This document shows positions 45,545 to 54,633 of a stretch of 64,000 nucleotides of DNA, one piece after another (the first letter of the stretch is position 1; each line of letters begins with the position of its first letter). The stretch comes from Puccinia triticina. Lineage: Eukaryota > Basidiomycota > Pucciniomycetes > Pucciniales > Pucciniaceae. Both the position numbers and the translations under genes were made by a program. The stretch spans positions 1,302,001-1,366,000 of the forward strand of contig NC_070567.1 in assembly GCF_026914185.1 (NCBI RefSeq), read 5' to 3'. Under the pieces are notes generated by a model, which saw only the letters and a list, made by a program, of their open reading frames with translations, did no database searches and was not told the DNA's origin.

Positions 45545-46021
45545 CAACAGTGGGTCAGCTACAATAACATAGCTGTTAGCATAGCGTAGCGCAGCACAAA
45601 TGCAATATTTTTTAGCGTAGTGTTAGCGCAATTGCGAGCATCTGCGCCAACGCTACGCGCAAAGGATGCAACGCTATTTTAGCTTTTAGCGTAGCGTTAG
45701 CGCAGATGCGTGCAATTGCGCTAACGCTAAGCATGCAAGGCGCAAAAGAGCGCGCGCTATGCTGCGCTAAAGCATTTTTCGCGGCAAAAAAGTGCCTTTT
45801 TTCCGCTAAAAGCGCCTTAGCGCAACGTAGCGTAGCGTAGCGGCTGTAGCGCAGCGCTAACGCTAAACAAAAATTGGTATGCTGTTAGCGCCGCTGAAAA
45901 TTAGCAAAGCGTAGCGGCGCTGACAGTGCGCTAATGCTATACAAAAAAGGTTGGCGCTTTTTGCCGCTACGCTAAACTTTAGGGCTAAAATAGCGTAGTT
46001 TAGCGTAGCCGCCCACTGTTG
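45545..46021. mobile_element. MITE with CAACAGTGGG ends
   Basis: 477 bp bounded by CAACAGTGGG and CCCACTGTTG. Beyond these, GCTAC / GTAGC words continue the inverted repeat. The interior is a mass of TAGCGTAGCG and TTAGCGC words, like the MITE at 21307-21795 but with different ends. No clear target duplication. Confidence 0.65.
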
Positions 46022-46576
46022 AGTGTTATGAGCCGCCGCACCAGCGCGCCGTAGCCTACCCCAGGGAGGGCATGTCACTGTTGTATGTACATGTCACAGG
46101 CCCCTAGCATTAGGGGGACCTGGGGAGAGATCATCCTGCTTTCCCCATCTAGCAATCTATCATTTAGCTAGACGCACCGTGTGAGCCTGAGTCTCTATAG
46201 TGACAGCAGGACACAAGAAAGAAGAGGGGAATATTTGGATTTCTTTGGATAAAGAAAATACAAATATAAGAGAGAGAGAGGAAGAGATAAAGATACTGAG
46301 CAGATTCAAGATTAAGCAGATTTTCAAGATTATTCTGGTGGGAATGCACATCCACTGGCAATGCTACCTCTTTAGAAGAGTGCTGCCAAGCTGTGCTAGA
46401 GAGTGCAACAGCCTCCTCTCACCAAAGAAACGTGGAGGGCCTCTGGATTAGACAAGTTTAATCCAGCCACAATTTTTTAGCTTCCTTCTGGATAGTCAAG
46501 GTTCTTTAAAGGGAAACCTATGTGGTTTGTTTCTTGCAAAAACCACAGAAAAAGAATAATGTTAAGCAGGGACAGC
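46022..46576. other. Intergenic stretch, nothing recognised
   Basis: A/G-rich sequence without a convincing reading frame. It ends at the point where the inverted arm shared with 47851-48212 begins. Confidence 0.4.
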
Positions 46577-46937
46577 CCTGTGATCAAGGATAAGGCAAAG
46601 GCCAGCAAAGAAGAGCAGATCAAGCAGACACAGAGTTGTACCTCTGAGATAAACAAGGTTCAGTTAAAGAGGTTACTTACCGTCTGTCAGCCGGGCTACT
46701 ATAATAAGTTAGAGCACGGCTAACTATTGTAACATTACCAAAATTGTATGTACTAATGGCGGCGCAGAGCGCCGCGTACAAATAAACTTCTTTCTTGGGA
46801 AGACTTAGCTGCGGCGCAGAGCGCCGCGCACAGAATAAAAACAAAAAATAATTATATACATAATAACAAGATTCCTTAGACAAGTAGGGATAACAGCTCC
46901 GGCCGCAGAATTGACAGGAGAAAGAACAATAGTTCAC

Positions 46938-48210
46938 AAATATGGAGCTCCGCTTGGTGCTAGGCCGGCAGCAGCGCTGGGAGGGGAAAAGGTGCTCTGG
47001 GAGCTGCCCTCACGGATGGTCTGGATGAGCCGTAGGGATTTGGGTTGATAGCGTTGGGGGAAGTGGTTTTGAGATGTTTTGCCGGGGTTTGGATCCTCGG
47101 CGGCGGTTGTGTTGTTGAGAAGGGATTCGAGGAAAGGATTCTTGTTGTTTTGATGGACTCTGGGATGGGACTCGGAAAAAGATTGATATTATTGATAACC
47201 CCTGACTTGGATCAGAACAGGATGCTATGGCCTCCTATCCTCCAAGTTCGCCCGGAACTTGGATTCCTGGAGGCCTGTCACAAGCATGTCATCATCTCCT
47301 CGCGCGCCATGCGCGCACACCCACAAAAGACAACAGAGAGAGGAAAAAAAAGAAAACACAACACAAAAATGAAACAGGAACAGGAACAAAACACAACCAG
47401 ACACAAGGATGAATCAAACAAAAAGGAGAAGTGCATGAGAACAACTAAGAGGTAAGAAAGAAGAGAAAAAGATGAAAGAAACGACACGAAGACAAATCAT
47501 AAATAAACCCACAGAATTCTGTGTTAGGACCAAGAAAGGGAAAGGAGTAGGAGGGAAGGGAAAAGAATTGAGGAGGTGAAAAGGAGGAGAGGTGGAGATG
47601 AACTCTGAGTCTTGAGTATTGCAGAGTGAATCTTGAGAGATTGGAAGTCTTGAGGTCTTGAGGATTAATCTTGAAGTTTGGATCTGAAGCTGACTACCAT
47701 TTAGACCACCACACCGGGGGAGGAGGAGTAGTATAGTTCTGTTTCTCTCCTCCCCGGCCGAAGTCTTTCTATTTCTCATGGAGACTACTCTTGGTTGAGT
47801 AGTCTCTTGAGATTGTATGGCAACCCGTTCTCTTGGCTTGAGAACGGGTTTTGAACTATTGTTCTTTCTCCTGTCAATTCTGCGGCTGGAGCTGTTATCC
47901 CTACTTGTCTAAGGAATCTTGTTATTATGTATATAATTATTTTTTGTTTTTATTCTGTGCGCGGCGCTCTGCACCGCAGCTAAGTCTTCCCAAGAAAGAA
48001 GTTTATTTGTACGCGGCGCTCTGCGCCGCCATTAGTACATACAATTTTGGTAATGTTACAATAGTTAGCCGGGCTCTAACTCATTATAGTAGCCCGGCTG
48101 ACAGACGGTAAGTAACCTCTTTAACTGAACCTTGTTTATCTCAGAGGTACAACTCTGTGTCTGCTTGATCTGCTCTTCTTTGCTGGCCTTTGCCTTATCC
48201 TTGATCACAG
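46938..48210 (-). repeat. Inverted copy inserted at an LTR hairpin
   Basis: This segment is the near-identical reverse complement of 46577-46937 joined to 48211-49115. It includes the full gypsy B LTR (47710-46938, with 4 nt of adjoining internal sequence, TTTG) and the first part of LTR C. It sits exactly at the AACCCGTTCTC hairpin of LTR C, where 12 nt of the hairpin arm are missing. Almost no divergence between arms means a recent event. Confidence 0.85.
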
Positions 48211-49113
48211 GCAAGCCAAGAGAACGGGTTGCCATACAATCTCAAGAGACTACTCAACCAAGAGTAGTCTCCATGAGAAATAGAAAGACTTCGGCCGGGG
48301 AGGAGAGAAACAGAACTATACTACTCCTCCTCCCCCGGTGTGGTGGTCCAAATGGTAGTCAGCTTCAGATCCAAACTTCAAGATTAATCCTCAAGACCTC
48401 AAGACTTCCAATCTCTCAAGATTCACTCTGCAATACTCAAGACTCAGAGTTCATCTCCACCTCTCCTCCTTTTCACCTCCTCAATTCTTTTCCCTTCTCT
48501 CCTACTCCTTTCCCTTTCTTGGTCCTAACACAGAATTCTGTGGGTTTATTTATGATTTGTCTTTGTGTCGTTTCTTTCATCTTTTTCTCTTCTTTCTTAC
48601 CTCTTAGTTGTTCTCATGCACTTCTCCTTTTTGTTTGATTCATCCTTGTGTCTGGTTATGTTTTGTTCCTGTTCCTGTTTCATTTTTGTGTTGTGTTTTC
48701 TTTTTTTTCCTCTCTCTGTTGTCTTTTGTGGGTGTGCGCGCATGGCGCGCGAGGAGATGATGACATGCTTGTGACAGGCCTCCAGGAATCCAAGTTCCGG
48801 GCGAACTTGGAGGATAGGAGGCCATAGCATCCTGTTCTGATCCAAGTCAGGGGTTATCAATAATATCAATCTTTTTCCGAGTCCCATCCCAGAGTCCATC
48901 AAAACAACAAGAATCCTTTCCTCGAATCCCTTCTCAACAACACAACCGCCGCCGAGGATCCAAACCCCGGCAAAACATCTCAAAACCACTTCCCCCAACG
49001 CTATCAACCCGAATCCCTACGGCTCATCCAGACCATCCGTGAGGGCAGCTCCCAGGGCACCTTTTCCCCTCCCAGCGCTGCCGCCGGCCTAGCACCAAGC
49101 GGAGCTCCATATT

Positions 49114-49168
49114 TGGTCCCCTGAGCTGGGATAAAACCAGCGACCTCAAGATTTACAGTCTCGCACTG
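49114..49168 (+). promoter_or_regulatory. Primer-binding site complementary to tRNA-Tyr, extended to the anticodon arm
   Basis: Starting TGGTCCCCTGAGC two bases after the LTR, the sequence is the reverse complement of a tRNA 3' half. It reads CCA end, acceptor strand TCAGGGG, T-stem GCTGG/CCAGC, variable loop, and an anticodon arm AGACTGTAAATCT whose loop holds GTA (tyrosine). It stops before any D-arm. A normal site is about 8-18 nt, whereas here about 50 nt match. Confidence 0.7.
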
Positions 49169-49573
49169 TGGTTTTGAGGCGTTTGGCGGTTGCAAATTTC
49201 CTTTACTTTGTCTTCTGATTTCTGTACACTCGAATTCTGAGAATCCTAGCTGAACCCGCTTTGGTTTCCTTCCAAATCAATTTTTGAGCATTCACGACAC
49301 AAGGCGCGGAGTCCTTTGAGGCGCCAACGGTGCCTCAGAGCACATCCCATCCATTCATTGCTGTCGATCTTGTTTCAGGATTTGGTCTAGTCCCCGTTCC
49401 AGGATCAAGACGTTTCCGGCTCTTGATCTTTCTTTCTTTTCTTTTTTAGGGTGTTCAGCAGCGGGGCATAGGAGTAGCAGAACCACTCTTGTGAGCCCCT
49501 CGGATCCGCGGTCTCCTCTTTAGGTCCTGTTTGGTCGAGTTGGGTCAAGGCGGACGATATCTTCCTAGCTCAG

Positions 49574-51178
49574 ATGGTTGAAATCATACCTCAAGATCAA
49601 GATCTCGCATTTGACGGTACCAATGTCAAGGAATTTCCTGATTCTTATCAGAAGGCGGCCGAAGCCAACGGAGCCTCGGAATACGACATGGCCCATCAGA
49701 TTTGTTACTTCCTTCGCACAGAAGAACTGATGGATGTTGTCAAGACCCTTGAAGGATTCCAGGATTGTGATTGGAAGAGGCTCAAGGCATCTATGCTCGC
49801 TCACTGGGCACCGGCTGACACAGCGTGGTTGACACTTCAGCATTTGGAAGATCTAATGCGTTACTGGTTGGCAAGGGAAGGGATCTCTCCCGTCGAAGAC
49901 TATCCGTACTTTTGTCAATCTTTTCAACCAATCTGCCGCTATCTACTTCGGGATGAAGATATCGATGAGGAGGGAATTCAGCAACTTGGATACCAAGCGT
50001 TTTGTTTGGCTTATCAACTTTCCTTGCTCAGTTCATCTAGTTCATCGGAAGTGATCGATCGACCGGCAATACCAATTCGGACTACTCATTTGGAGCCTCC
50101 TTCAACCCGGTTTGTGGCCAGCTTGCCCAAGACATCTCTGGAACTCGATACAGGAGATTGGGACACCGAATCGGATTCCTCTGATGAGTCAAATGAAGAG
50201 CCAAGTCGGGCCTTTTCCCAGCCCCCACAACCGTCGAATGCAAGTTGCGGGAGCCGCCAACCATTTGATCCTCCCGCCGTTGTCGCATCCAAGCCTCTTG
50301 CTAGAGCTGAACACGAAGAAAGATGTACGGGCGTCGAGTCGGAGGTTTTTGATCCATTGAATGAAGGGCCGAGTTACGCGGACGCTGCCAGAGAATTTCC
50401 TGAAGATTCCGAGTCCTTCGAATCTCTTCCGGCTCCGCGCGCTGTTGAAGATCTTACGCCGACGGTCTGCTACAAGCTCCCCGATCCTCTTTGTGCATCT
50501 CTTCCTCTGGGTCTCAGCCCTGTCAAGGAGCCCCTGGGCGCAATCCAGGATTCAGAAAAAGATCTACCCGATGATCCCAAGCCGTTCAAGCGATCAACTG
50601 AAGAGTCAAGTCATCCTGAAGCCATTCAGTTGGAATCGAGATCATTGCCGGAGCCTTCTGATCGATTGCCTGTCAAGCCCAAGACCTCTCTACTGGACCC
50701 AATGCTGTGGCCCGCGAATCTGGCCGGCAAAATTGAAATCCAATCTGATCCCCCTCAAAGTCAACATGAAAGTCAAGGGTCGTTGAATGTTCTTCCTGTG
50801 CCCTTCCTCCCAGGCCTCAGTCTCTCCAGGGAGCCCGCGCGTACAATCCCCGGGGATCTGATTATCAACTCAAGCGGTTTTGTGCTTTCTCCCGTTCCAC
50901 ATGGTCAGGCTGATCCTGGACTTGCATGGAGTCGAACTGGAGTAGGCTCCAATCAAATCCTGACATCCAAAGATCTTCTCCGCAACGAGGGTAAACTACT
51001 ACCTCTTCAATTCGAGCGAGGACGAGGGGTTGGCGGGAAAAGCTCTGGACATATTGGACCAATTGTCAAATTCAGGACAGGTTCTACGGGCGTCAAGATT
51101 TCGGCGGCAACATTCTCCAGCTCTGCCAATTGTTTTCATCCAAACGGTTTCAAAAAAAAAAATTCTGGTGGAGGCTGA
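49574..51178 (+). CDS. Gag-like protein of element B, first frame
   Basis: 534 residues from the ATG at 49574. The N-terminal 170 residues look like a retrotransposon Gag/capsid domain (FDGTNVKEFPDSYQKAAEAN, YFLRTEELMDVVKTLEGF, CDWKRLKASMLAHW). The remainder is Pro/Ser/Glu-rich and low in structure, with one LLRNEGKLLPLQ motif of the kind repeated downstream. No zinc knuckle is seen. At the end it overlaps the following frame by 149 nt. A GTAAGT at 51188, just after the stop, may belong to an intron. It probably coats element RNA or allows co-packaging with an autonomous partner; this is inference. Confidence 0.65.
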   Translation: MVEIIPQDQDLAFDGTNVKEFPDSYQKAAEANGASEYDMAHQICYFLRTEELMDVVKTLEGFQDCDWKRLKASMLAHWAPADTAWLTLQHLEDLMRYWLAREGISPVEDYPYFCQSFQPICRYLLRDEDIDEEGIQQLGYQAFCLAYQLSLLSSSSSSEVIDRPAIPIRTTHLEPPSTRFVASLPKTSLELDTGDWDTESDSSDESNEEPSRAFSQPPQPSNASCGSRQPFDPPAVVASKPLARAEHEERCTGVESEVFDPLNEGPSYADAAREFPEDSESFESLPAPRAVEDLTPTVCYKLPDPLCASLPLGLSPVKEPLGAIQDSEKDLPDDPKPFKRSTEESSHPEAIQLESRSLPEPSDRLPVKPKTSLLDPMLWPANLAGKIEIQSDPPQSQHESQGSLNVLPVPFLPGLSLSREPARTIPGDLIINSSGFVLSPVPHGQADPGLAWSRTGVGSNQILTSKDLLRNEGKLLPLQFERGRGVGGKSSGHIGPIVKFRTGSTGVKISAATFSSSANCFHPNGFKKKNSGGG

Positions 51179-51188
51179 GAGACTGAAA

Positions 51189-52706
51189 GTAAGTTCTCTC
51201 CTTAGTATGCGCCTCCGGGTAGATGCCCATCTTCTTGTCAAAACCCTACCTTCTGCCACTCTCGTGAGCCATACTCGGTCGCCATTTTGCCTTGTCAGTT
51301 TTGTTGCATTACGGCCGACAATTAACGATCATCAGAGAAGGACAGCGCGGTTTGCTGGTCGTCGAATCAAGAACGGGCCGGAAGCCACAGAAGACTGTCG
51401 AATGCCACTCATCTCATCTCCTGGATGGACCCAAGGTCCAGATGTCCAGTCTCAGGACGTAGCTTCATCTCAAAGTTCTGTTGAGGACATCGATTCCAGT
51501 GACTTCGTTTTCCTTGTGGCCTCGAGAGGTGCGGTGGATCCTAGTGTCGCGCAGAGGCGAACAGGAGTAGGCCCTCATTCGATTTGGTCCTCCTATGTCA
51601 CTCCTACCAAGCACACGGCTCCACTTCCGATTGATCTCCGCGATGAGAATAAACTACCATCATCATCCCTGCCTCTTGCCCAAACGTTTCAGTCCGATCC
51701 CTCCCGAAGGCGGCATGAAAATCAAAAAACTTGCGATATGCTTTCTGCGTCTTATCCTCCAGCTCTCGGCCCCTTCAAGGATCCCACTCGTACGGTCTCA
51801 TATTCCGAATGGGAAGATATGAATGCCGATCCCGAGCTTGTCAAGCTGGTAGCTGACAAGCCAAGTCAAGTGGAAATTGCTTCGGCCAACCATATCTTGT
51901 CTAATCCTCTTGCTTCCCCGCTGGAAGTCTACCTCACTCGTTGGATCACACAGGATCGCCTCAATCATCTAGATGGCGCGCTTCAAACCACTCCTGATGT
52001 TGTGGCTCCAGGGAGCTCAGACTCTTTGTTGATAATAGCTGCGCCAGCCAAGAAGAGGTTTCAGAGCGCAGAGATCAAAGAAGCCAATCTTTTTCCTGAT
52101 CCTATCGAAGCTATAGTCAAGGTTCTAGATCACCAAACATTTCATCTTTTTGTTTCGCGAGGCTTTCTAGATTCAAAGGCCCAATCTTTCTTAAATCCTG
52201 CTTTATCGTTGACTCAAAGGTCAAATCTTCAAGATGACTCAAACACAAATGGAAACGGCAGGCTCGACCATGCAAATCATGACCTCTCATGGGAACACAT
52301 TGGCGATCCTCGTGGCGCTGGCTTTTTGTTTCACAATCATGTTTTGGTTCAACCTCGCCTCCGCAATGAGGATAAACTACCGTCAGCTTCGATCTCCGAT
52401 CCCCTCCGCAATGAGAATAAACTACGTTCAGACTCTTGTCTCCGCAAAGAGAATAAACTAGTTTTGTCTTTCAAGACCCTCCGCAATGAGGTTAAACTGG
52501 TGTCGTCTGCAAGGACCCTCCGCAATGAGGTTAAACTTCCGAGCCTCCGCGACGAGGGAAAACTAAAGATCCTCCGGGATGAGGTGAAACTATCTCCTTT
52601 GGAAACAGAGACTCGGGCGCATTTGGAGGGTTGCTTGGTTTCCTGGTGTTGGAGGCACCGGTGTTTGAGGTGGAAAATGGAACACTGCGGGGGAAGGAGG
52701 AACTAG
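51189..52706 (+). CDS. Second frame of element B with LRNExKL repeats
   Basis: The frame is open from 51030 to 52706 in another register and has no clear ATG start, so it is probably an exon joined by splicing or a decayed extension of gag. It is Ser/Pro/Leu-rich and disordered-looking. Residues encoded by 52362-52590 repeat a LRNExKL-type motif about seven times (LRNEDKLPS, LRNENKLRS, LRNEVKLVS, LRDEGKLKI). Sequences around its end (52700-52790, GTAAGTTCTCTCC and following) repeat 51188-51270, showing an internal duplication of about 1.5 kb. Confidence 0.45.
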   Translation, partial: VSSLLSMRLRVDAHLLVKTLPSATLVSHTRSPFCLVSFVALRPTINDHQRRTARFAGRRIKNGPEATEDCRMPLISSPGWTQGPDVQSQDVASSQSSVEDIDSSDFVFLVASRGAVDPSVAQRRTGVGPHSIWSSYVTPTKHTAPLPIDLRDENKLPSSSLPLAQTFQSDPSRRRHENQKTCDMLSASYPPALGPFKDPTRTVSYSEWEDMNADPELVKLVADKPSQVEIASANHILSNPLASPLEVYLTRWITQDRLNHLDGALQTTPDVVAPGSSDSLLIIAAPAKKRFQSAEIKEANLFPDPIEAIVKVLDHQTFHLFVSRGFLDSKAQSFLNPALSLTQRSNLQDDSNTNGNGRLDHANHDLSWEHIGDPRGAGFLFHNHVLVQPRLRNEDKLPSASISDPLRNENKLRSDSCLRKENKLVLSFKTLRNEVKLVSSARTLRNEVKLPSLRDEGKLKILRDEVKLSPLETETRAHLEGCLVSWCWRHRCLRWKMEHCGGRRN

Positions 52707-53518
52707 AAGTAAGTTCTCTCCATGTGTGCACCTCCGGGCTAGATGCCACTCTGTCAAAAAACCCTACGACCTGCCACACTCGTGAGCGCCGGGTGGGACC
52801 TTTGTTTTCTTTTCTTTTTTGGTCCAGGTTTTCATCTACATCCTCAAGACTCAAGACAGATAAAGAGCAGTCTAGGGATAGACTGTAAGTGGTGGGTGGA
52901 TGTGGTGGTCTAAATGGTAGTCAGCTTCAGATCCAAACTTCAAGATTAATCCTCAAGACCTCAAGACTTCCAATCTCTCAAGATTCACTCTGCAATACTC
53001 AAGACTCAGAGTTCATCTCCACCTCTCCTCCTTTTCACCTCCTCAATTCTTTTCCCTTCCCTCCTACTCCTTTCCCTTTCTTGGTCCTAACACAGAATTC
53101 TGTGGGTTTATTTATGATTTGTCTTCGTGTCGTTTCTTTCATCTTTTTCTCTTCTTTCTTACCTCTTAGTTGTTCTCATGCACTTCTCCTTTTTGTTTGA
53201 TTCATCCTTGTGTCTGGTTGTGTTTTGTTCCTGTTCCTGTTTCATTTTTGTGTTGTGTTTTCTTTTTTTTCCTCTCTCTGTTGTCTTTTGTGGGTGTGCG
53301 CGCATGGCGCGCGAGGAGATGATGACATGCTTGTGACAGGCCTCCAGGAATCCAAGTTCCGGGCGAACTTGGAGGATAGGAGGCCATAGCATCCTGTTCT
53401 GATCCAAGTCAGGGGTTATCAATAATATCAATCTTTTTCCGAGTCCCATCCCAGAGTCCATCAAAACAACAAGAATCCTTTCCTCGAATCCCTTCTCAAC
53501 AACACAACCGCCGCCGAG

Positions 53519-54633
53519 TGTCAGCCGGGCTACTATATTAAGTTAGAGCCCAGCTAACTGATATATAACAATTGTTAAAAATACACATTTATTGCGGCGC
53601 AGAGCGCCTTGTATAAAATGAATACCATATTCATTATTGAACAATAAAAGCGGCGCAGAGCGCCGCGCATACAAAAATGAATATGTAATAAAAGACCTCC
53701 CCTCAAACGATGTATAGAATCAAGGAGAGACTGTCAAAACTCCAGCCGCAGGTAGCGGCCGGAGAAAGAATAGTAGCCATGATCCAAAAACCCGTTCTCA
53801 GGCCAAGAGAACGGGTTTGCTATTGTTGAACTAACAAAAAACCCGTAGAAAGTTCTACAGGAAACGGCCGGAGGAGAGTAGTGAAGAAGTAAACTGCTGC
53901 GTCTCCCCCGGCCGAAGATGAACAACCAAGAAAACATCATAAAGAGTGGAACTCTTCCTTGTACCGAGGAAGAGTAACACTTGTTGTTGAGTAAAGAGGA
54001 CAAGAGCAATGCGAGCAATAGAACGCTCTACCACTCCTGTCCTAACTAGTTCTTCCCGCGGCCAAGAAGCCGCGATGAATTTGAAAATAGACCAGCGACC
54101 CTACCGGTCGCCGCAAGAATACATAAAGGGAGGCTTTTGAGCGAGTAAAAGCCTCCCCAGATTCATACCAACCACCTCGCCGAAACCGCCAGCCTCGCCC
54201 TTGTCTACTCGACTTGTCCACCAGCCTGACCGTTTCCTCAACTTTGGTTCCTTTGATTCGCTTGTCCTTTTGTTGTGGACTTCCTCTCTGAGTAAGTCCA
54301 CTCTTTCACTTTTCTCTATCGGGATTTTATCCCCTTGCCTGGGAACGTTTTTACGTTCAAAACACACCCTTAGCTGGGCCCCAGAAGTCACAGGTTCCAT
54401 AACCACCCCTGCGCATATCGTGCGCAGGCCCTGTAAGACCACCGGAGGGCACTTAAATACCCCAGGCGCTCCTGGCCCCTCCGTTACAACCCTTTTGGGT
54501 TTTCTCTTAAAAATAACTTTGAGTTATTTTTTATCCTTTTCACCGCGCTCTTCTCGCACTCACCACCGCACAGTGCTCTGTCGCCGGTGTAGCTAGAGGA
54601 GCTATATTGCTCTTGGCATCACCGAGCCTGACA
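53519..54633 (+). repeat. 5' LTR of gypsy A
   Basis: Contains GCGGCGCAGAGCGCC hairpins (53594, 53650), an AACCCGTTCTC..GAGAACGGGTT hairpin (53790-53820), a TATA-like ATACATAAA (54119-54127), a perfect GTAAGT splice donor (54292) 173 nt after it, and a second TATA-like TTAAATA near 54455. Confidence 0.9.
54119..54127 (+). promoter_or_regulatory. TATA-like box in gypsy A LTR
   Basis: ATACATAAA occupies the same place as TATATAA (63301) of the diverged LTR C, with splice donors 173 and 175 nt downstream. It is a plausible core promoter. The TTAAATA near 54455 is an alternative, and if that one is used the donor at 54292 would lie outside the transcript. Confidence 0.45.

Noticed and set aside
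46677..48111. Two identical 86-codon frames (46677-46937 minus and 47851-48111 plus)
   Set aside because: They are the two arms of the inverted LTR C copy and overlap its hairpins. Identity reflects DNA duplication, not a gene.
47278..53387. Repeated 61-136 codon frames around 47.3, 48.7 and 53.2 kb
   Set aside because: All three sets are the same part of the gypsy B LTR, T- or A-rich in composition, with no conserved protein features.
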